From positions 62,001 through 126,000 of the forward strand of contig CBDEVU010000009.1 in assembly GCA_965243715.1 (NCBI GenBank): 64,000 bases of DNA, given 5' to 3'. Shown piece by piece: positions 50,166-58,818 of the stretch. The notes beneath the pieces were generated by a model that was not told the DNA's origin, did no database searches, and saw only the letters and a list, made by a program, of their open reading frames with translations. The position numbers and the translations under genes were made by a program. Numbering within the stretch: position 1 is the first letter of the stretch; the number at the start of each line of letters is the position of its first letter. The DNA is from UBA11606 sp965243715 (GTDB lineage: Bacteria > Actinomycetota > Acidimicrobiia > Acidimicrobiales > Aldehydirespiratoraceae).

Positions 50166-51371
50166 ATGCCGCTACAACGAGGTTCACTGTCGGTGCTCCT
50201 CGTCGCGGTGATGATCGCTTCGACGTTTCAGATCTTTGCCTTGGGTGTTCTGGCCTCGGCGATTATCGACGACCTTGGGGTTAGCCGGACCATGATCGGA
50301 ACGATCGGCGCGGTCAACACGGGGGTCGGGGCGCTCACCGCGCCGTTCTCGGGTCAACTCACCGACCGCATTGGTCCGCGTCGAGCGGTACTCACGGTCT
50401 TGTTTATCGCCGCCGCTGGCCTCATCTTGATGGCGGTTGCGCAAAACGTGTGGGTCTTGCTCTTGTCCGGGGTGATTTCGGGAGTTCCCCAGGGATGGGG
50501 CAACCCGGCCACCAATGCGCTGATCGCGAGTGCGGTGGAACCCGGCGGTAGGGGAACGATGACCGGCATCAAACAGTCGGGGGTGACGTTGGCGGTGTTT
50601 TTGGCCGGAGCGGCGTTGCCCTCGTTTGAGAACTCGCTCAGCTGGCAGGGTGCCTCGGGCCTGTTCGCCCTAGCTTTTTTGCTCTTTTTCCTCGTGGCTC
50701 TGGTTTTGCTCCCTCGCTCGGTTAGTCATCTCGCGTCGATCCGCGAGGCTGACTCCGCGACCGCGGCTCACCGACCGACTCGCACCCCCTTGCCTGCCTT
50801 TGTGTACCGGCTTAGCTGGTTTGCGCTTCTCATGGGACTCTCCTCGGGCGCTATTGGTCGCTTTCTGGCCCTCTACGCCGAGGAAGATCTTGGCTTTTCC
50901 ACCGAACGAGCGGGGGTTGCGGTGGCACTGTCGGGACTGCTCGGGATGGCGTTTCGTATCGGCGCGGCCCGCCTAGCCGAGAGCCGCCTGCGGCCCGACA
51001 CGATGCTGGTGCAGTTAGCGGGGATCGGCCTAGTTAGCTGTATTTTGTTGGCCCTCGCCGCGCCCATTGCCCCTTGGCTCGTGTGGCCGGGAGTGGTCCT
51101 CTATGCCTTGGGTCACACGGCGTGGAATGCGGTGGCGAACCTGGCCATAATTATGACGGTCTCGACCGGTCAAGCGGGTCGAGCCTCGGGCTTGGTCATG
51201 TTCGGGTTCCTCACCGGTCTGACGGTCTCGAGTCCGATCACTGGTTTCATGGCGGACACGTTCGAGAGCTACGCCCCAGCGTGGTGGACGAGCGGAGTTT
51301 TCGCGATCGGCGCGGCGGCGATACTGTGGCCGACTAGTCGCCAGAGCCGCGACACGTCGCTCGCCGACTGA
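50166..51371 (+). CDS. Major facilitator superfamily transporter
   Basis: The 401-residue protein has about 12 hydrophobic segments and the MFS loop-2/3 motif GQLTDRIGPRRAV near residue 60. A Gly/Pro-rich helix 5 region reads GVTLAVFLAGAALPSF. No substrate signature is seen. TAGCGT ends six bases before the ATG, a leaderless-type arrangement. It is divergent from adenosine deaminase and convergent with the dioxygenase gene (two bases between stops). Confidence 0.88.
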   Translation: MPLQRGSLSVLLVAVMIASTFQIFALGVLASAIIDDLGVSRTMIGTIGAVNTGVGALTAPFSGQLTDRIGPRRAVLTVLFIAAAGLILMAVAQNVWVLLLSGVISGVPQGWGNPATNALIASAVEPGGRGTMTGIKQSGVTLAVFLAGAALPSFENSLSWQGASGLFALAFLLFFLVALVLLPRSVSHLASIREADSATAAHRPTRTPLPAFVYRLSWFALLMGLSSGAIGRFLALYAEEDLGFSTERAGVAVALSGLLGMAFRIGAARLAESRLRPDTMLVQLAGIGLVSCILLALAAPIAPWLVWPGVVLYALGHTAWNAVANLAIIMTVSTGQAGRASGLVMFGFLTGLTVSSPITGFMADTFESYAPAWWTSGVFAIGAAAILWPTSRQSRDTSLAD

Positions 51372-51373
51372 CT

Positions 51374-52216
51374 TCAGACGAACCCTCGCAGCGGCAAGTC
51401 CGGACCGCGTTGGAGCCAGTTGTCGTCCAGATAGTCGGCGGTGCCGTCGATGACGTGGAGCGTGTAGGCGTGGCGGCTCTTCTCCGACCGGTTCGGGGCA
51501 CTCCAATGGGGGAGCGAACCGTGCAACACAATCAAGGTTCCCGCCGCAACCTCCAACGGAACCAGATCAGTCTCGGGATACGGGGAGTCGTCGAGAATGT
51601 CGTTAGTAGTCCCGCCGTGGCCGTCGAGTCGGAACCGAGCCTTCACGGGCAACCGATGGCCACCGGGGATGGCCCACATACAACCATTTTCGCGGCTGGC
51701 GTCCTCGATGGCGATCCAGAAGCCGACCACGGTCTGGGGCTCGGTCCATAGGAAGGTGTGGTCGCAATGGCTAACGACCTCACCGCCAATCCCGGGTTGT
51801 TTGAAGATGTACATCGACTGTAGGAGTCGAGGCTCCACGAACCCGATGTCGCGAGCAACTGCGGCCAGTTCCGGGGTACGAGAGAAGGCGCTGAACCTAG
51901 GATCAAGGTCATGCATTGCGTGACCGAGTTTGTTGACGGCCAGAGGGAGAGGCCGGTTTAGTTCGCCATCGGCGAAGGCCCCATCCTCGAAGAACCAGCG
52001 GATAGTGTCACCCGACGAGGTGAACCATTCGTCTCGGGCATGGGTCTGTTTGGTGGTGGAGAACACGGTGGCCGAACCGTCCGCCATCGGATCGATACCG
52101 TTGAGGAGTTCGCCGACGTGGGCTCTGAGTTCATCGCAGCGCTGGCGTGAGACGAAGTCGCGTAGCACCAAAAAGCCGTCTTGGTCCCAGTTCGCTAGTT
52201 GGTCCGCCGTGAGCAC
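51374..52216 (-). CDS. Phytanoyl-CoA dioxygenase (PhyH) family protein
   Basis: GTG 52216 gives 280 residues, starting two bases after the ABC permease stop; the frame stays open further upstream but that part overlaps the permease gene. The 2-oxoglutarate/Fe(II) core has HxD in VVSHCDHTFLW, the distal His in LIVLHGSLPHWSAPN and an Arg for 2-oxoglutarate in SEKSRHAYTLHV. It lies last in the nucleoside-type ABC operon, an unusual place for PhyH. The substrate is unknown and could be a nucleoside, an amino acid or an acyl derivative. Confidence 0.88.
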   Translation of the reverse strand: MLTADQLANWDQDGFLVLRDFVSRQRCDELRAHVGELLNGIDPMADGSATVFSTTKQTHARDEWFTSSGDTIRWFFEDGAFADGELNRPLPLAVNKLGHAMHDLDPRFSAFSRTPELAAVARDIGFVEPRLLQSMYIFKQPGIGGEVVSHCDHTFLWTEPQTVVGFWIAIEDASRENGCMWAIPGGHRLPVKARFRLDGHGGTTNDILDDSPYPETDLVPLEVAAGTLIVLHGSLPHWSAPNRSEKSRHAYTLHVIDGTADYLDDNWLQRGPDLPLRGFV

Positions 52217-52218
52217 GT

Positions 52219-53523
52219 TTAGGTTTCGCCTTTGCGGTACGGCATTCCGTCGGCGGCTGGGGTGCGGAGGCGTTGGTTGAAGAAAACGAGCACCACTAAC
52301 ACGATGAGGAACGGCTGAATGTCGATCCACCATGAAGGCACGGTCTGAGCCGCGACGTACCAGTAGATGGCCCCAATGGAGATTACGGCGGCCAAGACCG
52401 TGTCGAGAATCTTTTGGCGCTTCCAGGCGAACAGCGCCACGAGGGCCAAAACAATCACGATTACGAGCAACGTGCCGTGGGTGGCCGAGCCATCGAGGTC
52501 CCGCTTGCCGAGCGCCAAGGGATAGGCAAAGAGCAACGAACCAGCGAGAATGCCCGCGGGGCGATAGTTGCCAATGATTAGAGCCGCCAAACCGATAAAG
52601 CCCCGGTTGAGGGTCGACCCTTCAAGATATATGCCGTTCAACTCGGGCGAAGCAATGAAAGCACCGCCAAAGCCTGCGAGAGCGCCGCTCAATAGTACGC
52701 CGATGAACTTGTAGCGGTAGACGTTGATGCCTTGGCTCTCCCCGGCGAGCGGGTTCTCGCCGCAGATTCGCAGTCGCAGACCAAACCGGGTCCGCCACAG
52801 CACCCACGCCGAGATCGGCACTAACAAGAACGCGATTACCGTCATCTGGCTCAGGTTGAAGGTGAGCCCGCGCACGAGGCCGGCGAGGTCGCTGAGGAAG
52901 GGAAGCTCTTGGTTGTCAAACCAGCCGAGAATGTCGGGCGAATCCCAGTTACCGATGGGTCCCCCAGCGAGAAACGGGAAACTGAACTTACCTACCGCGT
53001 CGAGTCGTGGGGATTGGGTAATCGAGCCCCCGTCATAGCCGGTGAAGATCTCCGACGACAAGAAGCGGGTGATCCCAGGAGCGGCGATGAGGATGGCCAC
53101 ACCGGAGATGATGTGGTCGACCCCGAAGGTAACTGTGGCTAGCGCGTGGACCAGAGCGCCCATGGCGCCGCCCGCGATGCCGATCAGTAAGCCGGTCCAA
53201 GGGTCGTAGTTGAGGGTACCCCAAGCCCCGAACCACATGCCCAAAAGGAGCATTCCTTCGAGGCCGATGTTGACGATCCCGGCTCGTTCGGAGAACAGAC
53301 CGCCGAGGCCAGCTAGGAGGATCGGGACGGTCCAGCGCAACATCGCGCCCGACGTAGTCCCGCTGGTGAGGCTGTCGGTGCCCGCAAACTCTTCGACGAC
53401 CGATAACACACCAACGCCGAGCACGCCGTAGATCATCCAACTGGCCCATTTGGGCAGGCGGGCGATGGCCTGGCCCAGCGTCGGCGAGGGGGTCGACGCT
53501 GTCGATTTCGTGGTCGACGTCAT
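52219..53523 (-). CDS. BMP-type nucleoside ABC importer, permease 2 (NupQ-like)
   Basis: The 434-residue multi-span membrane protein has the branched-chain/ribose-type permease signature: LFSERAGIVNIGLEGMLLLG and GENPLAGESQGINVYRYKFI. These are typical of the NupQ/YufQ permease of nucleoside (guanosine or general nucleoside) importers. It overlaps the other permease by ATGA at 53520-53523 and is followed after two bases by the PhyH gene. The C-terminus has extra membrane helices (FLIVLVVLVFFNQRL). Confidence 0.9.
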   Translation of the reverse strand: MTSTTKSTASTPSPTLGQAIARLPKWASWMIYGVLGVGVLSVVEEFAGTDSLTSGTTSGAMLRWTVPILLAGLGGLFSERAGIVNIGLEGMLLLGMWFGAWGTLNYDPWTGLLIGIAGGAMGALVHALATVTFGVDHIISGVAILIAAPGITRFLSSEIFTGYDGGSITQSPRLDAVGKFSFPFLAGGPIGNWDSPDILGWFDNQELPFLSDLAGLVRGLTFNLSQMTVIAFLLVPISAWVLWRTRFGLRLRICGENPLAGESQGINVYRYKFIGVLLSGALAGFGGAFIASPELNGIYLEGSTLNRGFIGLAALIIGNYRPAGILAGSLLFAYPLALGKRDLDGSATHGTLLVIVIVLALVALFAWKRQKILDTVLAAVISIGAIYWYVAAQTVPSWWIDIQPFLIVLVVLVFFNQRLRTPAADGMPYRKGET

Positions 53524-54629
53524 GACGCCACCTCCTTCAATCGAGCGGCGGCTCGGGCGGCTTCATCACGCATTCGGATTCGGCGCACGATTTCGTACCC
53601 AATGACCGCGGTGAGAAGGATCACTCCTCGCATGATGTCAACGATCTCCTTGGGCGCGGTGCCGGTAACTTGGAGGATGTCCGACGAGGCGTCGAGGAAC
53701 GCCCAGAGCAGAGCACCAACGGCGATACCGGCGGGATGATTGCGACCGAGGAGGGCCACCGAGATTCCGTTGAAGCCGAGGAAGCCAACGAAGTTCGGGT
53801 CGTAGCGGCCCTTGTTCATAATCTCGGCCATCCCGACCAGACCGCCGATGGCGCCGGACATTAACATGGCAATCATCACCATTCGCCGGGGCGGGATCCC
53901 CCCAGCCCGTGCCGCGAACGGGTTAAGGCCACTCGCCCGAAGGTCGTAGCCAAAGATGGTGCGGTTCAACAGCACGTGGTAGGCCACGCCAATAACGATG
54001 GCGATGATGAGCACCCCGGTGAGTTCAACCGAGCGCAGATCACCGAAGAGTTCGGGGATGAAACTCAGGTTGGGGATGAGGCCCGAACTAGCAATCGGCT
54101 CAGTACCCACCCCGACCGACACCACTTCGCCCTCGGCCTGCCAGGCGCGAACGAGAAAGGCAATGAAGCCGAGAGCGACCCCGTTGAGCATGATGGTGGA
54201 GATGACCTCGTTGATGCCGCGGGTGGTATAGAGCACACCGGCGATTCCGGCCCACGCGCCACCGACTAGCATGGCGACCAGAAGGATCAAGCCGATATGA
54301 AATACGCCGGGAATGGTGACCGCCCCGCCGACGTAGGCGGCGAAGATGGCGGCCATACGGTATTGGCCTTCAACGCCGATGTTGAACAGGTTCATCTTGA
54401 AGCCGATGGCCGCCGCCACACCGGAGATGTACAGCGGCGTGGCGCGATTGATCATCGAGACGATGGTTTCGAGTTTGCGAGCGTGGCTAAGCATGTCGCT
54501 TAGCGCCGCGATCGGGTTGCTGCCTGCTGCTATCAAGATCAACGAGGAAGCTAGGAGCGATAAGATGATGGCACCCACTGGGGCGACTGAGGCGACGATG
54601 AAGCGCCTCATTCGGGTATCAGTGGTCAT
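53520..54629 (-). CDS. BMP-type nucleoside ABC importer, permease 1 (NupP-like)
   Basis: The 369-residue membrane protein shows YISGVAAAIGFKMNLFNIGV, EGQYRMAAIFAA and the EAA-like loop ASGLNPFAARAGGIPPRRMV. This is the first permease of NupOPQ-type systems. It overlaps both neighbours by four bases (ATGA), so ATPase, permease 1 and permease 2 are translationally coupled and should form one complex in the membrane. Confidence 0.9.
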   Translation of the reverse strand: MTTDTRMRRFIVASVAPVGAIILSLLASSLILIAAGSNPIAALSDMLSHARKLETIVSMINRATPLYISGVAAAIGFKMNLFNIGVEGQYRMAAIFAAYVGGAVTIPGVFHIGLILLVAMLVGGAWAGIAGVLYTTRGINEVISTIMLNGVALGFIAFLVRAWQAEGEVVSVGVGTEPIASSGLIPNLSFIPELFGDLRSVELTGVLIIAIVIGVAYHVLLNRTIFGYDLRASGLNPFAARAGGIPPRRMVMIAMLMSGAIGGLVGMAEIMNKGRYDPNFVGFLGFNGISVALLGRNHPAGIAVGALLWAFLDASSDILQVTGTAPKEIVDIMRGVILLTAVIGYEIVRRIRMRDEAARAAARLKEVAS

Positions 54630-56155
54630 GCGTGGGCTCCGAGGTCGAGGGTGGCGCCCGTCATGTAGCTGCCCAGTTCGCGTGGGGTTACCGAGGCGGG
54701 GTCGAGGGTGGCGACAAGCTTTCCTTTGTACATCACCACGATGGTGTCGCTGAGCCCAATGAGTTCGTCAAGGTCAGCCGAGATCAGCAGCGTGGCCATG
54801 CCATGGGCCCGAGCTTGGCGAAGATCGTCCCAGACGGCTGCTTGGGCGCCAACGTCGATCCCCCGCGTTGGATGGGCGGCGACGAGGAGCACGGGGTCAC
54901 TTGACATCTCTCGTCCGATGATGAGTTTTTGCTGGTTGCCGCCGGACAAGGCGTGGGCGGCCACATCAATGTCGGGAGTTCGTACGTCGAATCCCTTACG
55001 GACCGCTTCGGTGCGATCGCGTGCGCCTTGCTTATCGAACCAAAAGCCGTTAGCGAATGGTGGGCCGGTCTGATGGCCGAGGGCGGCGTTCTCCCAGAGC
55101 GGAGCGGTGAGGAGCAAGCCTTCCTCGTGGCGGTCCTGGGGGACGTACCCGATGCCGGCTTCGCGTCGATCGCGAACGGATGTGTGGGTGATGTCTTCGT
55201 CGTACAGTCGAACCGTGCCAGCGCTGGGCGTTTCGGTGCCCATGATGGCGTTGACGAGTTCGGTCTGGCCGTTACCTTCGACCCCGGCGACGCCGACTAT
55301 TTCGCCCTTGTGGATCGTGAGCGATACGGCATCAACGGCCGGCCGCTCGTCGTTGTCAAAAACGGTGAGATCGGTCACTTCGAGGGCGACTTCCGACGTG
55401 ACCGTTGACCTAGTTGTCTGGGGCGTGGGTAGCTCGCTGCCGACCATGAGTTCGGCGAGGTCAGCGGCCGAAACAGTAGCGGGCTTCACCGCCTCGACGG
55501 TCTTACCCTGGCGAAGAACGGTAATAGTGTCGGCAATCTCGAGCACCTCTTCGAGTTTGTGGTCGATGAAGAGGATCGTGGCGCCCGCGGCTTTGAGTTC
55601 GCGCATGTTGCGAAAGAGTTCGTCGACCTCATCGGGTACGAGCACGGCTGTGGGTTCGTCGAGGATGAGGATCTTGGCCCCGCGGTACAGGACTTTGATG
55701 ATCTCGACTCGCTGCTTCTCGCCGACTTCAAGCGTTTCGACAAGATCATCGGGTTCGATTGTGAGGCCGTAGTCCTGCCCTACTTCCGTTAGGTGAGATT
55801 TAGCCGCGGCGAAGTTGATGCGGTTGCCGCTATTCATCGGCTCGGCCCCCAAGATGACATTTTCTAGCACGGTAAGTTGGCCTGCCAGCATGAAGTGCTG
55901 GTGAACCATGCCGATACCGGCCTCGATGGCTTCGTTGGGGCCAGAGAAGTTCACCACTTGGCCGTTGACGCGCATCTCGCCTTCGTCTGGCGACTGCATG
56001 CCGTAGAGGATCTTCATCAGCGTGGACTTGCCGGCGCCGTTTTCGCCGCAGATTGCATGAATCTCGCCATTTTCGACAGCCAGATTCACGTTGTCATTAG
56101 CGATCACACCAGGGAACCGTTTAGTGATTCCTGTGAGTTCGATGGCGAGTGCCAT
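54626..56155 (-). CDS. BMP-type nucleoside ABC importer, double ATPase (NupO-like)
   Basis: The 509-residue protein contains two ABC cassettes. The first has CGENGAGKSTLMKILYG, the Q-loop region GMVHQHFML, a signature LEVGEKQRVEIIK and ILILDEPTAVL. The second has VAGVEGNGQTELVNAIMG (degenerate Walker A), LSGGNQQKLIIGREM and the altered Walker B LLVAAHPTRGID, as usual for this carbohydrate/nucleoside uptake subfamily. It powers import of the ligand caught by the BMP lipoproteins encoded just upstream. Its first codons are also present in a truncated copy at 57447-57457, left by the duplication. Confidence 0.93.
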   Translation of the reverse strand: MALAIELTGITKRFPGVIANDNVNLAVENGEIHAICGENGAGKSTLMKILYGMQSPDEGEMRVNGQVVNFSGPNEAIEAGIGMVHQHFMLAGQLTVLENVILGAEPMNSGNRINFAAAKSHLTEVGQDYGLTIEPDDLVETLEVGEKQRVEIIKVLYRGAKILILDEPTAVLVPDEVDELFRNMRELKAAGATILFIDHKLEEVLEIADTITVLRQGKTVEAVKPATVSAADLAELMVGSELPTPQTTRSTVTSEVALEVTDLTVFDNDERPAVDAVSLTIHKGEIVGVAGVEGNGQTELVNAIMGTETPSAGTVRLYDEDITHTSVRDRREAGIGYVPQDRHEEGLLLTAPLWENAALGHQTGPPFANGFWFDKQGARDRTEAVRKGFDVRTPDIDVAAHALSGGNQQKLIIGREMSSDPVLLVAAHPTRGIDVGAQAAVWDDLRQARAHGMATLLISADLDELIGLSDTIVVMYKGKLVATLDPASVTPRELGSYMTGATLDLGAHA

Positions 56156-56196
56156 CCTTGCCTCCCTCGTTGATCCGTGCTGCGAGCTAAAACGCA

Positions 56197-56227
56197 GGCG
56201 GGGCCGAGAATGTACCTCAGCCCCGCC
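56197..56227 (-). promoter_or_regulatory. Intercistronic stem-loop between BMP copy 1 and the ABC ATPase
   Basis: A 12-bp stem (56197-56208 with 56216-56227, one G-U wobble on the transcribed minus strand) closes a 7-base loop. It lies 58 bases after the BMP stop and 41 before the ATPase start. Only a short TTTT follows after four bases, so it looks like a partial terminator or a stabiliser giving more binding protein than transporter. Confidence 0.65.
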
Positions 56228-56284
56228 ATCACGTCACATTCATAACCTGTTTAGTGTTGCTAGGCGTTGATCATGTCCTTTGAT

Positions 56285-57358
56285 TCAGGCCTCGTCCGGA
56301 TCGGTCGGAACGACGATTTCGCCCGCAATGATCTTGGCTTTGAAATCTTCGAGTTGGTCGACGATGTCGTCGATGAAGCCACCGCTGATGGAGTAGCCCA
56401 CGCCATCGACCGAGAGGTCGTAGCGAGTCGTGCCAGCCGCGAAGTTGCCGTTGACCTGATCGGCGATGATCTCGTACACGGCGACGTCGACACGCTTCAG
56501 CATCGAGGTGAGTATGTACTCCTTAACGTCGTCGTCGGCGGTGTTGTACTGATCGGAGTTAACCCCGATTCCCCAGACCTTCGAGCCCGTCGCCTCAGAG
56601 TGCTCCTTGGCCGCGATGAAGAGTCCAGTTCCCGTGCCACCAGCAGCGTGATAGATGATGTCGGCGCCCTGTTCGTAGATGGCGAGACCGGTTTCACGGC
56701 CTGAAGCCGGGTCGTTGAAACCGTCGAAGTTGGGGAACTCGGTGATGTAATCGGAGATGATATTGATGTTTGGATTGATCGCCTTGGCCCCCGCGATGTA
56801 GCCGGCTTCGAACTTTTCGATGAGGCCGAAGCAGCACACGCCGCCGATGAAGCCGATGGTGCCGGTTTCGCTCTTGAGGGCGGCAGCGGCACCGACGAGG
56901 TAGGAGCCTTCCTGCTCTGCGAATACGAGGCCAGCTGCGTTGTCGCTGAGCGGTGACGGTGGATCGGTGTCGAAGTTCAACATGGCGTCGTCGATGACCG
57001 CGAAGTTCTTGTCGGTGTTGGCCTGCGAAACTGTGGTTGCGTCGCCTTGGAACAAAAAGCCCACCGCGATAACGATGTCGCTCGAGTCGGCTTGGAGTTG
57101 AAGCAACTCGGCACGGTTCGAGCCATCATCGTTAGGGGCAACCTTCGAGGTTTTGACACCGAGGTCCGCCGCGGCACGATTCAGGCCCGCCACGGCGGAG
57201 TCATTGAACGACTGGTCGCCCTCACCACCGAGGTCGAAAACGAGACCGACGCTGATACCCTCACCGGTTGTTGTGTCGCTGTCATCGTCGCCGCACGCGG
57301 CGGCCACGAGTGAGAACGATAAAAGAATGGATAGCAAGAGAAAAAGTCGCTTGCGCAT
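56285..57358 (-). CDS. BMP-family substrate-binding lipoprotein, copy 1
   Basis: The 357-residue protein starts MRKRLFLLLSILLSFSLVAA with the lipobox VAAAC near residue 22 and a short acidic linker. The PBP1-like binding domain has ISVGLVFDLGGEGDQSFND, ADSSDIVIAVGFLF, FIGGVCCFGLIEKFEAGY and DIIYHAAGGTGTG, typical of BmpA/Med/PnrA purine-nucleoside binders. ATG 57358 follows GGAGGG. It differs from copy 2 at fewer than 20 residues by eye and lacks the 19-residue linker. It feeds the NupOPQ-like transporter downstream. Confidence 0.92.
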   Translation of the reverse strand: MRKRLFLLLSILLSFSLVAAACGDDDSDTTTGEGISVGLVFDLGGEGDQSFNDSAVAGLNRAAADLGVKTSKVAPNDDGSNRAELLQLQADSSDIVIAVGFLFQGDATTVSQANTDKNFAVIDDAMLNFDTDPPSPLSDNAAGLVFAEQEGSYLVGAAAALKSETGTIGFIGGVCCFGLIEKFEAGYIAGAKAINPNINIISDYITEFPNFDGFNDPASGRETGLAIYEQGADIIYHAAGGTGTGLFIAAKEHSEATGSKVWGIGVNSDQYNTADDDVKEYILTSMLKRVDVAVYEIIADQVNGNFAAGTTRYDLSVDGVGYSISGGFIDDIVDQLEDFKAKIIAGEIVVPTDPDEA

Positions 57359-57498
57359 GAACCCTCCAGACCGCCCTTGCGGCGGCAAATAGTTTTGATC
57401 ATCCGAATCTATAGCCGACATCGGAAGTCACGCCACCGTATCCGGAGCGAGTGCCATCCTTGCCTCCCTCGTTGACCCGTGCTGCGAGCTAAAACGCA

Positions 57499-57529
57499 GG
57501 CGGGGCCGAGAATGTACCCCGGCCCCGTC
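57499..57529 (-). promoter_or_regulatory. Copy 2 of the stem-loop, between the two BMP genes
   Basis: This is the duplicate of the hairpin at 56197-56227. Two of the changed positions keep pairing (a U-G pair becomes C-G, an A-U pair becomes G-U), while one outer pair is lost (A-C). Retained pairing in spite of sequence change suggests that the structure matters. Confidence 0.6.
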
Positions 57530-57586
57530 ATTACGTCACATTCATAGCCCGTTTAGTGTTGCTAGGCGCTGATCATGTCCTTTGAT

Positions 57587-58717
57587 TCAGGCCTCGTCCG
57601 GATCGGTCGGAACGACGATTTCGCCCGCAATGATCTTGGCTTTGAAATCTTCGAGTTGGTCGACGATGTCGTCGATGAAGCCACCGCTGATGGAGTAGCC
57701 CACGCCATCGACCGAGAGGTCGTAGCGAGTCGTGCCAGCCGCGAAGCTGCCGTTGACCTGATCGGCGATGATCTCGTACACGGCGACGTCGACACGCTTC
57801 AGCATCGAGGTGAGTATGTACTCTTGAACATCGGCGGCGGCGGTGCTGTACTGATCGGAGTCAACCCCGATTCCCCAGACCTTCGAGCCCGTCGCCTCAG
57901 AGTGTTCCTTGGCCGCGACGAAGAGTCCAGTTCCCGTGCCACCAGCAGCGTGATAGATGATGTCGGCGCCCTGTTCGTAGATGGCGAGACCGGTTTCACG
58001 GCCCGACGCCGGGTCGTTAAAGCCGTCGAAGTTGGGGAACTCGGTGATGTAATCGGAGATGATATTGATGCTCGGATTGACCGCCTTGGCCCCCGCGATG
58101 TAGCCGGCTTCGAACTTTTCGATGAGGCCGAAGCAGCACACGCCGCCGATGAAGCCGATGGTGCCGGTTTCGCTCTTGAGTGCGGCAGCGGCACCGATGA
58201 GGAACGAGCCTTCCTGCTCTGCGAATACGAGGCCAGCTGCGTTGTCGCTGAGCGGTGACGGTGGATCGGTGTCGAAGTTCAACATGGCGTCGTCGATGAC
58301 CGCGAAGTTCTTGTCGGTGTTGGCCTGCGAAACTGTGGTTGCGTCGCCTTGGAACAAAAAGCCCACCGCGATAACGATGTCGCTCGAGTCGGCTTGGAGT
58401 TGAAGCAACTCGGCACGGTTCGAGCCATCATCGTTAGGGGAGACCTTCGAGGTTTTGACACCGAGGTCCGTCGCGGCACGGGTCAGGCCTGCCGCGGCGG
58501 AATCATTGAACGACTGGTCGCCCTCACCACCGATGTCGAAAACGAGACCGACGCTGATACCCTCACCGGGCAGGGATGGGGCTTCCTCGGCCATGTCGTC
58601 GCCTGCATCGTCGGATCCGGCTTCGGTTGTTGTGTCGCTGTCATCGTCGCCGCACGCGGCGGCCACGAGTGAGAACGATAAAAGAATGGATAGCAAGAGA
58701 AAAAGTCGCTTGCGCAT
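57587..58717 (-). CDS. BMP-family substrate-binding lipoprotein, copy 2
   Basis: The 376-residue paralogue has the same signal, lipobox and PBP1-like core as copy 1 (ISVGLVFDIGGEGDQSFND, FIGGVCCFGLIEKFEAGY, DIIYHAAGGTGTG). After the lipid Cys it has an extra acidic linker EAGSDDAGDDMAEEAPSLP. Substitutions include V/A, N/T, I/V and a cluster DSDQYSTAAADVQEY for NSDQYNTADDDVKEY, so ligand range could differ slightly. ATG 58717 follows GGAGGG, and a small CCGCC/GGCGG hairpin (58730-58744) lies just upstream of that site, as in copy 1. It is probably the first gene of the importer operon. Confidence 0.92.
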   Translation of the reverse strand: MRKRLFLLLSILLSFSLVAAACGDDDSDTTTEAGSDDAGDDMAEEAPSLPGEGISVGLVFDIGGEGDQSFNDSAAAGLTRAATDLGVKTSKVSPNDDGSNRAELLQLQADSSDIVIAVGFLFQGDATTVSQANTDKNFAVIDDAMLNFDTDPPSPLSDNAAGLVFAEQEGSFLIGAAAALKSETGTIGFIGGVCCFGLIEKFEAGYIAGAKAVNPSINIISDYITEFPNFDGFNDPASGRETGLAIYEQGADIIYHAAGGTGTGLFVAAKEHSEATGSKVWGIGVDSDQYSTAAADVQEYILTSMLKRVDVAVYEIIADQVNGSFAAGTTRYDLSVDGVGYSISGGFIDDIVDQLEDFKAKIIAGEIVVPTDPDEA

Positions 58718-58818
58718 GAACCCTCCAGACCGCCCTTGCGGCGGCAAATAGTTGATTGTCCGAGTCGATAGCCGACACCGGAAGTCACGACACCGTCTCC
58801 GGCGTCCGTGTAGCAAGG

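Larger units (their letters stand above)
56145..58803. repeat. Tandem duplication of the BMP lipoprotein gene (unit about 1.3 kb)
   Basis: Copy 1 (56145-57446) and copy 2 (57447-58803) are near-identical along their whole length, including the 3' flank with a hairpin, the gene, its ribosome site and leader. Each copy starts with the reverse complement of the first codons of the ABC ATPase, so the join at about 57447 lies inside a truncated ATPase start. Copy 2 carries 57 bases more, coding a 19-residue linker. Divergence outside the unit is abrupt. Confidence 0.92.
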
